Positions 21,591 to 34,925 of a stretch of 64,000 nucleotides of DNA are shown piece after piece (the first letter of the stretch is position 1; every line of letters begins with the position of its first letter). The stretch is taken from positions 25,400,044 to 25,464,043 of the forward strand of contig JAAOOA010000033.1 in assembly GCA_012861695.1 (NCBI GenBank). Direction: 5' to 3'. A model generated the notes under the pieces. The model had not been told where the DNA came from and made no database searches. It saw only the letters and a program-made list of their open reading frames with translations. Source of the stretch: Trematomus loennbergii. Lineage: Eukaryota; Chordata; Actinopteri; Perciformes; Nototheniidae. Both the position numbers and the translations under genes were made by a program.

Positions 21591-21782
21591 TATCTTTGCT
21601 TTTTATCTTTGCTTTTAAATTAGTGTTTTTAAATGTCATTTTAAATGATTGTTTTTAAATGATTGTTTTTAGATATCATTTTATAATATGTTTCTTAATG
21701 CTCTTAATGTCTTTCATTTTTGTAAAGCACTTTGAATTGCCTTGTGTTGAAATGTGCTATATAAAAACTTGCCTTGCCTTAT
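21591..21782 (+). mobile_element. L2 LINE 3' untranslated end, plus strand
   Basis: The end shows TTGTAAAGCACTTTGAATTG, a GTGCTATATAAA box and the CTTGCCTTGCCTTA tail, the same 3' end type as the minus-strand L2 at 13917. Its strand and position fit the outer L2 that starts at 13556, but the RT C-terminal coding part is missing, so it could also be a separate truncated copy. Confidence 0.75.
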
Positions 21783-23504
21783 ATTTACGGTAACAGTTTC
21801 CCTATAATTAGATTTTCCAAAAGACACATTGTATGGCCCTCCTTAAAACACACAGCATTATATTGAAACGTGACAGCTGTTTCATACCATGTATCATAAT
21901 GTCAAATGTGAATGCACAGACCCAGTATGTTGTCATTGAAGAACCTAGCATTTTCTTAAGTGCAAGAAGAAAAGCTAGCAATCCTTAAACAGATCACAGA
22001 TGGCATCCAAGGGGAGTGCAGACAACAACCACAAGAAACAACATTTATGAAGCACGCACGCATGCACACACACACACACACACAGTGACACAGGTACAGC
22101 CTTCCACTCCATTGACATTGACAGCTTGTCAAAGTGTGGACGGGGTCTGAGAGGACACACCTTGCAATCAGCACCGCATGCAAAAGTGGTGAATCAGAAT
22201 GCATTATGGGTGACAGCACTGATAGAGACACTGAGCTGCTCCCTGATCTACGCTGTGGACTTTAGCAGTTAATAATATATTAACTGTAAATATGAATATA
22301 TGAACTGCCCCAGCATCCCTATCAACATGTATCAGTCTGCACTCTGCATACTGTTCCTGTGTGAACCTACAGATGCCTTTTTCTGCCACTAAAGCATGCT
22401 TTAATGTTCAAAAAGCTCTTTATTTTTCTCATACTGCCTGTGCTGCAGCACCTCTTTTCACCCTCTGTCTGAAACCAGAGCCCAGTCTGCTCTGATTGGT
22501 TAGCTGGCCGGCCTGTTATGATTGGTCAACTACTTACAGATGTCCCGCCCCTTAGCCTATCACGTACAATGTGTTGGAACACAAGCCAATAGAAGCGCCA
22601 GTGTCACACAGTGATGTCACTATGGACAAAGGATTCTGATGGAGGCATTTCAGGAGGGGGGGAGTCATTGGGAGAGAAACTCCCTCTGGAGGGAACACAG
22701 GGATTTTGGACATGATTAGATAGACATTGAATGGTTGAAGTCCTTCTTGTTTTTGGATCCAATGTGGCTGTTTGCTGCACATAAACAGCTGGGCAGCGTT
22801 CAAAATAAAACATTTTGGTTGGATGATCCACTGACGTTATGGCTCATTAGAGTAACCAAACAGCTTCTGTATTTTGAGTGTTCAGAGTTTAGTTTAGGAC
22901 ACTTCCAAATGCAGACACAGGAAGTGATTATTGGTTTTTCCCACCAAGAGGATGGGATAATGAGATCTATGTCTGCTGAGGAGAGTAATAGTGAGCAGGA
23001 ACATCCCTGCCTCACCTGCTCTTATTCACGGATGATGAAGAATATCCTAATCTCGAATGCAGTAGATCTCTAGCACCAATATAGAATCAGACATCCGAGC
23101 ACTTTAGTTAGTGAGGTGAACTGCTCAGGGAAGGATAATCTGCTCTGAACACTTGATAGTCCTTTATCCTCAAGGAGAGGCCTACCTAGCTTTGCCTATC
23201 TATTTGGTGAACATTTTCCTGTTGCAGATTGACTCGTAGCTTGGAAACTAATCATCAACATTTGAACTGCACTAAAGTAAATGAACACCCTGGAAAATGA
23301 TAAGTAATAATTTATTTTCAGGTACAAGAAACATCTGTGAATGGGCATTTGGAAACAATCAATTTAAGAAAAGAGGGTTGACCATTTTTATGGCATTTGT
23401 CTTTGAGCATCAAGTAACACATGAGGCATGTTGTCACTATATTATATGTATGTGTATATCTCACATTGAGTGGTGTTTAGTAAATATGTGTACTTGTTAT
23501 CTCT
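21783..23504. other. Unassigned sequence
   Basis: It contains a short (CA)10 at 22065-22084. The 22435-22640 stretch has several ATTGGTT/CCAAT-type motifs and may be old MITE interior, but no termini were identified. The open frame at 22735-23073 has no recognisable domain. Confidence 0.4.
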
Positions 23505-25460
23505 AGAAAAACTTTTAGACTTCTTTGAAACTACAGACTGGGACATGTTTAAGCAGGCAGCAACATACAGCAACACCACCAACATCCAGGAATATACAGA
23601 AACTGTTACAGGCTACATCACCAAATGCATTGAGGATGTGACCCACACCAGATCCATCACCATCAGGGCCAACCAGAAGCCATGGCTGACAGGAGAGGTC
23701 CACAGGCTGCTGAGGGCCCGCAACATCGCCTCCAGAGAGGGCAATCCAGCAGGTCTCAGAGCAGCCAGGGCCGACCTATCCCGTGGCATCCGTAAAGCCA
23801 AACGACAGTACACCCGGAAGATACAGCTCACTTCAGTGACAGCCGAGACACACAGAGCCTGTGGCAGGGTATCAGGACCATCACAGACTACAAACCTCCA
23901 CCTGTGACAGTGACACTTCTCTGCTGAACAACCTCAACGGCTTCTTCACGCTTTGAAGCACAGAACAGCACACCTGCGCTGGAAACAACGCCTCCACCCA
24001 ACGACCAGGCTATCTGTCTGTCCCCAGGCAGTGTGAGGAGCACACTGTTAAGGATTAACACCCGGAAAGCTTCTGGGCCTGACAACATTCCTGGTCGTGT
24101 GCTAAAGGACTGCACAGCTGAGCTCACATATCTCCTCACAGACATCTTCAACATCTCCCTGAGCCAGGCTGTTGTTCCCTCATGCTTCAAGGTAACCTGT
24201 ACCGAAGAAGTCATCACCTTCCTGCTTCAACGACTACCGCCCCGTAGCGCTGACTTCCACCATCATGAAGTGCTTTGAGCGGCTAGTCATGAAGCAAATC
24301 AAATCCACCCTCCTCCCTCCCTGGACCCGTTTCAGTTTGCATATCGAGCGTAGCGGTCCACTGAGGATGCAATCTCCTCTGCTCTCCACCCAGCCCTCAC
24401 CCACCTGGACACAAAACACTCTTATGTTAGGATGCTGTTCATAGACTTTAGCTCAGCGTTCAACACCATCAACCCCCAGCAGCTGGTTTGCAAACTAACA
24501 AACCTGGGCCTCAGCCCCTTTCTCTGCAACTGGCTGCTGGACTTCCTCACTGCCAGACCCCAATCTGTACGGGTCGGCAACAACACATCAGGCACCATCA
24601 CACTCAGTACGGGGGCCCCCAACGATGTGTGCTCAGTCCCCTGCTCTTCACCCTGCTGACCCACGACTGCACACCCACCCACAGCTCCAACCTCTTCATC
24701 AAGTTTGAGGATGACACAACCGTGGTAGGTCTCATCAGCAACAACGGTGAGACCCACTATAGGAGGGAGGTGAACCAGCTGGCCACGTGGTGCATAGATG
24801 ACAATCTCTTTCTCAATGTGGAGAAAAAGGAGATTGTCGTCGACTTCAGGAGAAACCTCAACCCAACACCCCTACCCACTGACCATCGGTGGTACTGCTG
24901 TGGAGCAGGTGAGCTGCACCAAATTCCTGGGGGTGCACATCACCAGAGACCTCTTCTGGAGTAACAACACCACGTCAATCACCAAGGAAGCCCAGCAGCG
25001 CCTCTACTTCGTCCGCAAACTGAAGAGAGCAGGAGCTTCCCCCCATCATGCTCTCCTTCTACCGAGGCGCCATCGAGAGCATCCTCAGCAGCTGCATCAC
25101 GCTGTGGTTCAGAAGCTGCACCGCATCGAACCGCAAGACCCTACAGCGCGTTGTGAACACAGCTGAGAGGATCATCGGTGCTCACTCCCATTACTACTGG
25201 ACATTTACAACACCCACCTCAACCGCAAAGCACTCAGCATTGTGGGTGACCCCACCCATCCCTCCACCTGCCTCTTCACCCTCCTGCCTTCAGAGAGAAG
25301 GTTCCGCAGCCTGAGGTCGAGCAACACCCGAATAAAGAACAGCTTTTTACAACAGGCTGTCAGGAGGCTGAACTCTCTTGAAAGAATCTGTTCACACAGA
25401 CTTGGCAAAGTACCAAAAGCCTCCTCTGAGGTCCTTCCTGTGGTGTCTGCAGGTGAACAT
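23505..25460 (+). mobile_element. CR1-like (Rex1/Babar type) LINE, part 1
   Basis: The element covers the linker, RT and C-terminal region of a CR1-group LINE. It is interrupted at 25460 by a hAT and finishes at 26646-26790. No 5' UTR, ORF1 or endonuclease is seen, so it is 5' truncated. Confidence 0.82.
23518..25450 (+). pseudogene. CR1-like LINE ORF2 remnant (RT)
   Basis: The open linker at 23470-23907 contains ANQKPWLTGEVHRLLRARN and GIRKAKRQY. After frame breaks, 24033-24278 gives KASGPDNIPGRVLKDC, the RT fingers. Then 24432-24659 gives [19 protein letters not shown], the first catalytic Asp block. The YADD-equivalent near 24708 reads FEDDT, with Glu for Ala. Next, 24798-25166 gives KFLGVHITRDLFWSNN and RLYFVRKLKRAG, and 25048-25463 gives FYRGAIESILSSCITLWF and the C-terminal SERRFRSLRSSNTRIKNSFL. 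At least six frame changes or stops are present. The residue order matches Rex1/Babar-type RTs, an assignment I make from motif recall. Confidence 0.82.
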
Positions 25461-26636
25461 TAGGGCTGTGCATCTTCACTGGTCTCACGATTCGATTCGA
25501 TTACGATTATCCTGTCAACGATTCGATTCAATTCGATATCCCGATGCATCACGATGCATCACGATTCATACCAATGCGTTGCATCCTCAATTTTCTATAT
25601 TACTGCACATGGCTTATTTTTCATCAATGCATACATGCAGTAAATACATATGAACGAGCTCTTTTTATTATTTAGAAAGTGCTTCAGAAATCAATAACAT
25701 AAATGTCTTGACATTAATTTATAAACCAAAATTAATTAATTGTATAGGTCTAGCTCCCTATATCTGTGTGTGAAGTTGTTCCATCCTCAAAAACAAAAAA
25801 ACTAATGCTTCTGCAGTCTAGCTGCAGCTTCTAGCAACGGTCTTCTGTTAAAGAGAGGACACTGAATGTCCTGAATGTGGCATCACACACATGACTTGAG
25901 TCTGAACACAGCAGACAACAGGAGTATTTACAACAGCATATACAAACAAAAATACTGCATGTGGGTGCACACTTACATTCTCTGTCTTACTGTTACATAA
26001 ATCCCATGAATGTATGAGATTAAGTTAGCTTCATTATATCTCAATCAGTGATTAAGTGAATAATAAAGTTTCTATCAGCCTGTCACTCATTATTTTCAGG
26101 GAGGGGGCGGGGTTTGGAGGAACGGAGAGGAGACGGTGATCGCGGAAGCTTTTTTCCTCCTGCCTTCACAAACTTTACACACGTAGGCTATATATCGTCT
26201 GAAAATTGCTAGAGGACATTCATACTCTGCAATCCAAGACTTAATTAAATCCACCAAAAACCTGATATGATTGTAATGCGATTATTTTTGAAAAACATAA
26301 ATCCCTGTGTCTCTGAGCCGCAGCGACACGGAGTGATTCAGAGCGGGTCCTTCTGCTGTTGGTTCTGGACTGGTGTTCTTGTGTTGGTGGATAAAGCAGA
26401 CTGCTCCGTGTTTGGTGCCGCTGTGCCGCTGTCACGTCTGTTCCCTGATCTCTGCGTCACCGACCGATTTGATATTAAAGTGACAGAAAAAAAACGTTAT
26501 AGTAAAGCCGCGGCCGGAAAATCAGGAAGCAACGTTACTACGCTATAATCGATTATCTTCCGTCACTGCATCGATACCGAATCGTCCACGTCCGCATCGC
26601 AATGCATCGTAGAAACGATTATTTTCAACACCCCTA
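25461..26636. mobile_element. Non-autonomous hAT (TAGGGCTG family) inside the CR1-like LINE
   Basis: The left end is TAGGGCTGTGCATC (25461) and the right end TTTTCAACACCCCTA (to 26636), an imperfect inverted pair. Many CGATTCGATT-type subterminal repeats lie at 25486-25565 and 26545-26620. The LINE sequence GTGAACAT (25453-25460) recurs at 26646-26653, nine bases past the right terminus. That is an 8-bp duplication typical of hAT with a small extra piece (GTGAAACTA) at the right edge. No transposase is recognised in the 1.2-kb interior. Confidence 0.78.
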
Positions 26637-26645
26637 GTGAAACTA

Positions 26646-26790
26646 GTGAACATGTTGCTATGATGCCACACACACAGAGAAAACAACACTAGAAGTGTTT
26701 TATTTTTATCTCTACAGTATTTTCACTTTTGCTGCAACAACGTAAATTCTACTATGTGGGACAAATAAAGAAATTCTGATTCTGAGACTG
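26646..26790 (+). mobile_element. CR1-like LINE, part 2 (3' end)
   Basis: It resumes the LINE after the hAT and ends in GTGGGACAAATAAAGAAATT followed by a short CTGATT-type tail. This is the 3' end form of Rex1-like elements. Confidence 0.78.
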
Positions 26791-26969
26791 ATTCGGATTT
26801 AAACTGGAAGTCAATATAAAACAATTAATATAGGGGCTTTATAACCCCCCCGCCCTTCCTGAACAAGTGTGCTGTATTACATGTTTATGTAGCCTTAGTT
26901 AAATTGCCTGTCAAATAAATCTTGCATTTTTATGATGGTAAATAACACTTGGTACCTATTGTTGACCTT
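26791..26969. other. Unassigned short spacer
   Basis: Nothing recognised before the CCCT and CA microsatellites. Confidence 0.45.
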
Positions 26970-27807
<838 letters not shown>

Positions 27808-27893
<86 letters not shown>

Positions 27894-27909
27894 ACACACA
27901 CACACACAC
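27808..27909. repeat. (CA)n microsatellite
   Basis: About 50 CA units with one CACCACA interruption near 27891. Cys/Val or His/Thr repeat ORFs over it are artefacts. Confidence 0.95.
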
Positions 27910-28456
27910 GTTTCCGATCAGCCGTGAAGGTGTTGGACTTGTGGCCCGGGGCTCTGCCTGTTCCATCTCCACACTGCCATCGCTCTACTTTGAAGTGTAA
28001 AGTCAGTGAAAACGTATTTGAACCTGAGGAGAAGTTTGTTGGGCACAATTTGAGCTGAAAATAAAATAAAGCTGTTTGTTTTGCAGCTAAATGCCAGCTG
28101 GCCTCTGAGTGAAAGCAGAGGGAAGGTATTCACATCGATCGGATGTGCTCAGCCGATCACTCATTTGTTCCCGTCGCTCAGGGGAGAGATCCACAGACAC
28201 TCTGTTTACTGCTGATGCTGCAGTTTATCATCCCATGACAGGCTGAGTGGAACCCTTCACAGATGTAGGGAGAAATGCATCTGGAAGAACACATATTCTA
28301 TTAACTAGTTACAGTGCCACACTTTTCATTCCCAAACTTGCATAACTGTTGGCTTCCGACCCTGGCTGCTGCAAGCTGGAATCTGAGAGTTGACTACTTT
28401 ATCATATGTATTATAGGTGTTTATATAAATATGACCACCTTCTAAAAGTTTCTGCA
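27910..28456. other. Unassigned sequence
   Basis: Moderately complex sequence that looks single-copy. No exon with splice sites and domain signature was found. Confidence 0.4.
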
Positions 28457-28460
28457 TTAA

Positions 28461-28841
28461 AGGTGGGGTAGGTAATTTTGGAGAAACCAGCTCGAGTGCG
28501 CTAGAATTTGAAAATACACAGCCGGAACAAATCTGCCACTTCCTTACAGAGCCCCTCCTCCAACACACACGAACGTGCACATGACCAATGAGGGCATGAG
28601 ATAAGTTTGTGCACAGATGGTAGGCTGACAGGCAGGTAGGCCATCCAGTTATTTTAGCCGGGCTGGCTAAAATGATTGGTCGTGCTTTTTACAGTACTAC
28701 AGCTTCCACAGATGATATTTTTTTATGGATTTTTTGTCAAAGCACTTAAGATATTCATTGCTATCGGGATGTTAAGAGCATTCCATGGAATATAACAAAA
28801 AGTGTATCTCGAGCCGGTTCTCAAACTTACTTACCCCACCT
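28461..28841. mobile_element. Kolobok/T2-like MITE
   Basis: TTAA flanks both ends (28457-28460 and 28842-28845). The left terminus is AGGTGGGGTAGGTAA and the right terminus TTACTTACCCCACCT. The inverted arms continue with mismatches for about 40 bp to a shared CTCGAG. The AGG start next to TTAA fits the T2/Kolobok rule (TTAA-AGGRR, known from Xenopus T2). No coding capacity is present. Confidence 0.8.
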
Positions 28842-28845
28842 TTAA

Positions 28846-31800
28846 GGAGCCAAAGAGATCACACTATACTTTTAATTCTTTATGTTTTTACACAAAACAT
28901 AAATGAACAGTTTTTAAGGACACTACACTGCTATTACCCAACACTAACTACTGCATTAAGGCCAGGTGTGTTATCATGCAGCGCTGCACCAGTAATGTTC
29001 GTACAGCACAGTGTGCCTGAGGACATATCGATAAGTCTCCTAAAAAGGTTTATAACTTACAGGTTTATAGAAAGATATGATATGAGGGCAATACTGTGGT
29101 GCTGATCACTAGTGGTGTTAAGGGGTTTGAGATGAGCGTCTGATGGCTGAAGGGAGAGAGGAGCGAGGAGAATATGGGGGATGAAGAAGAAAAGTTAAAA
29201 CGTGTAAATAAAAAAATCATCACGTCTGACATTCTTTTTGCAAATGAATTTCATATTTGTACACGTTTCTTTGAGTGACTTTCCTGTGTACTCCGGTAGA
29301 ACTACAAATGGAAAAGTAAGAGCCCGCAGCAGCAGTGTCACAATGACTTAATCACAACTCATAATATGAACACAAACATCTTCACTTTGTCAAACGTCAG
29401 GCTGCCGCCCTCTGTCGCCTGTCCAATGTAAACTCATGCGTGCTGGCCTTTCAGAGACTCTCGAGAACACAAGAGGGCCATTCCAACCCTGTGATTATTT
29501 ATTTTAATAATCCAGGTAGTAAGAAAGTTTTGTTTAAAGTCCTTAAAATGTTTTAAAGGAGGCATTAGGATGATCATTAAATAATAAACAATACAATTGA
29601 TGTTGGAAGGAAAATATGTTCAGTGTCTGCATAGGCTACTAACTGGGGTCTATGTTGGCAGTGAAACTAAGCAGAAATACATTAATACTAGATTTTAAGT
29701 TATTTGGTTATTAATTGCAAAAAATACATAACACAATATTCAACTATGTCATTGCATATTACATGTTTTCCATGCTACTAGCTTTCCAGGAGGCTCTCCT
29801 GTACCTTAATGCATTGCTGAGGTAATTCTAAATGAACCAGCTAGCCGCTGCTGCTAACACTTTGAGTAATAATAAACCAGCCAGCTAGACAGCATGTGTA
29901 GCCTCTTGGCTTCAGATTGGCTGAAATAATTGAAGATAAGATAGAATGGTATGCTTGAGCTGTTTAAAATGACACATATCTGGGTTATTCGGGAAAGAGT
30001 CCTATCAAAAGATTATCAGCTTTACAGAAAGTGTAGCAGAAAGATTCAAATGGCTGGAGGTTTAGGCTATAAAAATCAATCTGCACAATCCAACCTTCCC
30101 AAAACTAATTTCAACATTCCTGGATGGGCGAAAAAATGAGCGTTCACGAGAGGGCACTTGTCCAATCAGCCACACTTCATTACAGTGGCTTTGTAATTTC
30201 CTGGACAGCATTGAAGGCATAATTAAATCACTTCAAAGCTAGACAAGTGTGAGAGGGGAGACAGGGAGAGCAAAGAAAAAAGATATCTTCCAGAAATGAC
30301 TAACGATGAAGCGCCACCGCTCAGCGAGTCTTCAGCCTGTAATCCACTGAGATATGAGATTATTCTCATCAACAATACACAGAGCAGAATGTAGGCCAAG
30401 CTCTTCCCAGAGCATCTGCACACGCTAATGTCATGAAATAAAACTCATTTCAAAAACTTTATTTCAGATGAGAGGTGTTGATGAAGTGTATGTGTGAGCG
30501 TGTGCGTGCGTGCGTGCGTGCGTGCGTGTGTGTGCGCAGCACCTGACGTGACCTGACACTTTTCCGCCTGCTGCCTTTTAGCTGCTGGGGCCTCATTACA
30601 CACGTCTCATTTGGTACCTGGTTCACACTGAAATTAAATGTGTTTTCCACAAGCTTCAAATTAACTAGCTTCAAAAGTTACAAATCTGCATATTTAATGA
30701 TTAAAACTAGCTCCAGATAAATATATATTCAAGGTTTAGATGTATTCTCCCAGAGGGATATTTCTTTTCACAGGCGGTACACATAGCATCTCGGCACCAA
30801 GATGAAGTGTTTTTGTTTTGCTTCTAACTAATTTAAGTTCCAGTTTCACATTAGTGCTTTGTTTTCTCCAAAACATATTTCTGTGTGACTGACTCATCCG
30901 AATGAAATGTCTTTAAAAGATTTTAAACTCAGTAAAAACTTGCCGAATAAAGAACACAGCTTATTTTCCATTTGTATATGCCTATATCTAAATGATGGTA
31001 ACAGCCACATGCTTTACACAAACAGTCAAAGAACCATGTTGCTTTCTGCTACATCGCACTATACTGAATGATAGAAATAACACGGCACAAATGTATGATT
31101 TGTGGATAGTAAAAGTGTTCCTTATTTCAACAAATAGACTGATATATAAAGACTAAGATCAAGAGCAAAAGATCCATTTAGCAATGCTCAATCAAATGAC
31201 AACTCTATTCAAACATATTTATTTAATAGATTAACTTGTGAATTGGTTATTTTTCACTGTAAGTCTTACTCTCTGAGCTTTTCTATTTTGACGGGGAAAA
31301 GCCCTTCCTAGGACAGTAATTCTGAAGACAATAAGTGAAAATGTGGGGCTGAAGGATGGCAAGGTGAAATAAAATGGAATTACAGAAAGAATCGTTAGCT
31401 TCCCTGCGTGAAATCTAATTTTCGGCTTTACAGATTTGGCCCATGGCATATGAGGATAAAATTAGAGCCCCTTAAAAAGAGAATAGCTTTAACTCCAAGC
31501 GTGGACCGGATAGAAAAATGTTCACCGCTGACAGAAGAAGTCAGGTAAAGATAGTTCCATCACAACATTAATGTCGCGAAAGAGAAGCCACATGTGAGAC
31601 CACACTTTCATACACGTGTCAAGCAAGCATTTCAACATGCAAACTAAATATCAAGGCAAATAAAAGCTTCATTCCTGAGCCCTTTAACCTGGAACCTGCA
31701 TGTATTCATCAGGCAGCGAGTGGAGGAAGGAATAAACGTGAACACGATGTGTGCAGGTAGATAAGCGTCTCACTCCGTGGTGACATTCATTACTCGCAGT

Positions 31801-32045
31801 GTTTGAATCCCTCTGAGTGGGCAGAGCCTTGGGATATTAATGTGCTCCTCATTCAGGTTATAGTATGTTCTGTGTAAAGCATAGTGATTTAAGATAGTCC
31901 ATTTACTATGAATGGAGATTTGCTGTCACTAGTTTAAAAAAGTTAATAATTTGCTTTTGCAGTGGTGATGTGGTTCTTGTAAAGCAATCGATCAGACAGA
32001 AACACCTCCCTTATCAAGATCTGGGAAAAACCAATGGAATGTTGA
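28846..32045. other. Unassigned, probably single-copy intronic sequence
   Basis: It contains a (GTGC)n/(GT)n microsatellite at 30499-30537. The rest shows no transposon termini and no coding exon. The 30150-30460 and 31230-31460 stretches look complex and non-repetitive and are candidates for conserved non-coding DNA. Confidence 0.4.
30499..30537. repeat. (GTGC)n microsatellite
   Basis: About eight GCGT units followed by GT units. Confidence 0.9.
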
Positions 32046-32097
32046 GTCTTCTTCTCGTCATTGGATCTTTATTGAAATCTGATGACGAGAAGAAGAC
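32046..32097. repeat. Perfect 16-bp inverted repeat (hairpin)
   Basis: GTCTTCTTCTCGTCAT (32046-32061) is the exact reverse complement of ATGACGAGAAGAAGAC (32082-32097). A 20-nt loop separates the arms. Confidence 0.85.
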
Positions 32098-32623
32098 CAA
32101 ACAGTTAATGTGTCTATATTTATAGTATATATATATACTGTATATTATCAACTTTCAATATTGTATAAAGGGTTTTGTGTAAAGAATATGCTGTGCTGCT
32201 GTAGTTTTCCTGTATTTTCTCCTCACAAGGTTTTACTGGCGATCAACGGGGGAGTTGAGCTCAGATCTGATAACTCGCGATATTTATTCATTGTCTTCAC
32301 AAATGAAGCCACAGCCCTGGAAACAACGTTAACACAGACGAGAACAGCGGCTCTGACTTTCTTTTATTCAAAATGAATTACCACCCTCGGTTTGGGCATG
32401 TGTCCAACATGTCAAATGGCGCTTGTTAGCACTGAACACAGCGGGGGTGAGTCCCACGTCTAACATTATTTTTGTCAGAGTAATGTTATACATTTCCCAG
32501 ACACTATAACTAAATCATATATTGGCTCATGTAGCTTACTGCTGCTGCTAGTAGATTTAAACATGTTAACGTCAATCCCATCTGCTTTAAATTTACTATT
32601 GAAGTTTTACTTTCTTTTGAGAG
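32098..32623. other. Unassigned sequence
   Basis: Nothing recognised. Confidence 0.45.
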
Positions 32624-33991
32624 GGGTCTGCCTGCAGGCCTCCACTCTCAGGACAGTTCCGGTGCAGGCGCCAATCTCAGGACACCTCCACTCTCAGTAC
32701 AGGAAGTGACGAACACAGGGGTTTTTTCACCCCCCGAAAGACCGTGGTATATCGTCTTTATTTTTACGTTATTATTGTTCAAAGATAAATAAGGAAGTGT
32801 GTGTTATATGAGATGGCAGAGAGGTTTCAGCTCCGATTATTAAATCAAAGAGGCTTAATGTTTTTTTCTATTATATTATTTCACTATAGCTATGTGGACG
32901 GTGTCAAGGTCCAATGTTGACCAAATGAATCAATAGGGTGTAACTAAAATAGAAGATGTCTATAATAATAATAATAATATAAAAGATTGTATTTGAGTGC
33001 ATTTCCTGTAATTATGTAATATTATTGTAATAATGGTGCGTTCACACCGGAAGCGATGTGAATAATTGCTCGAGTTTCACCGCGGCTGTCAGCTGTGTTT
33101 ACTCGCCTCATTCATCTGAGTCAGCTTCTTGAGCCGTATCTGGCCGTGCAACACGTACAGTGTCACATACTGTATGCAGAAGTATTATTCTAAACAACAC
33201 ATTAAGTTGACGAAACACTCGAGTCAAATGTAATTAAAGTCAGATCTACTCGTGTCTTAGACGGGGCAGTGATATCATAAACCTGTTTTTTGTAGTTTTT
33301 TTGTTTTTTTGTACCAGCTGTTCTGTATTCACCTTGCAGGTGCAACTATGTTGCTTTTATCCTGGATTAAGTGTTTAAGTCATGGATGTTTAAAGTTGAA
33401 ATTCTTCATATTTGTCTAATATTATAGTTTACTTTTCATTCATGAAGTATGACGCTGCGCTGTCAGTACGCTTGTCCCTGTTTGTGATTGGTCAAATGTC
33501 TAACCCCGCCCCTTTCACGTGAACGCGCACTCAGCCGGACAGAGAAACCCTGGGTTGATTTACAGAGTTGATAACCAGCGTCGTAGGACCGCTTAGCGAG
33601 ATCTCGTTTGTTAGGGTTAGTTAAGCTAGATAACTCAGAGATATCCAGGGTTGAACTGGCTTCGTCGTACAGGCCACTGATCGATCAGGCTAAGCTAACC
33701 TGTAGCTGCTCCCTCCACACTCACACTGTATTCGCCATACAGGAAACACACATTTAAAACGGTTTTGCCTGCCGTCTTGTGTACACAAGCATTAATGAAT
33801 GGTTCGGAAAGTGGCGCTGTACCTTAATAATATAAAAGATTGTATTTGCGTGTATTTCCTGTTCGGAAAGTGGTGCTGTACTGAGAGTGGCACATTTATT
33901 TTGTAATTCTTAGCGTGCACTTCCTGTCCTGAGAGTGGCAGTGTCCTCAGAGTGGAGGTGTCCTGAGATTGGCGCCTGAAGGCAGGCTCCC
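32624..33991. mobile_element. Unclassified element with long terminal inverted repeats
   Basis: The left arm (32624-32708) and right arm (about 33918-33991) are inverted complements with small indels. The block CAGGCGCCAATCTCAGGACA at 32663-32682 has its complement ending near 33978. Within the arms an ACTCTCAGGACA-type motif repeats several times. A 34-nt segment (AATATAAAAGATTGTATTTG) occurs directly at 32977 and again at 33829. The GAAAGTGG/GCTGTAC motif near 33805 repeats at 33867. No target duplication and no coding sequence were found. Confidence 0.65.
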
Positions 33992-34440
33992 GTGTTCTTT
34001 TTGGGCTTTTTTGTAACCCCACTAGGGCTGAACGATAAATTGATTTTAAATCGAAATCACGATTTAAATGATGCGATTATCAAATCGCAAAGCCTGCGAT
34101 ATTTTAAAACCTTTTTTTTTACATTTTTTTTTTACAATTTTGTTTTACTTTTTTTTTTTTCTTCTTGTGTGTCAGTCATCCACACCAATCAGAAGTGCTG
34201 TGCTCCACATGTACCAGCCATTGTTAACCAATCAGAAGTGGCCCATGATCGAAGGTGATAGACAGATTGATCCAATCACCTGCCAAGTATTTTGAAAGCG
34301 CCTACCCTTTCCAAATGGCTTCCAATGGAGCTTTCCTAGATGGTTTGGTGAAACAAACCATCTGAGTCAGGTTAGTAATGAACATCACATGTTTTACATC
34401 TATTACAGGGTGAATCTTAAACTGAAGCTTGACTTTAAAG

Positions 34441-34919
34441 TAGGGCTGAATCATAATCACGATTATTTTGGTCAATAATTGATATCACGATTATTAAATA
34501 CGATTATTCATTGACTTTGAAAACATCCATTTATTGAACTTTAAAACAAATACAAATAGTAATTTGAACAGTATCTTTTTAACTGTTGATTACCCTGAAC
34601 GTATAATTCAACTGAAAAACCAATACAAAAATAAATAAAATAATGATACATTTATATTTACATTTAAATAAATAATATAAAAATAATAATACCAATAAAC
34701 AATCAACAAATATTTTGGAGCGCATTTCAACGAGCTACTAAACATATGTAAATATGATAAATACAAATAAATTAGACTAAAATAAATTAGATCAAATATG
34801 TTGCAGTGCACTGTCACAATCAGCAAAGCAAAATAATCGTTTTTTGGTTATGTTGTTTTCGTAATTGTGGCAGGCCAAAATCGTAATTGCGATTAAATAC
34901 GATTAATTGCACAGCCCTA
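34441..34919. mobile_element. hAT MITE (TAGGGCTG family) nested in a related hAT
   Basis: Termini are TAGGGCTGAATCATAATC and ATTAATTGCACAGCCCTA. The 8-bp duplication CTTTAAAG is exact (34433-34440 and 34920-34927). ACGATTAT-type subterminal repeats are dense. The 479-bp AT-rich element has no transposase. Confidence 0.88.
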
Positions 34920-34925
34920 CTTTAA

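Noticed and set aside
22435..22800. Another Kolobok-type MITE
   Set aside because: The interior style is reminiscent, but no TTAA-flanked inverted ends were found.
22735..23073. A 112-aa ORF as a gene
   Set aside because: No domain, no splice context and no family resemblance. An ORF of this length is expected by chance in 64 kb.
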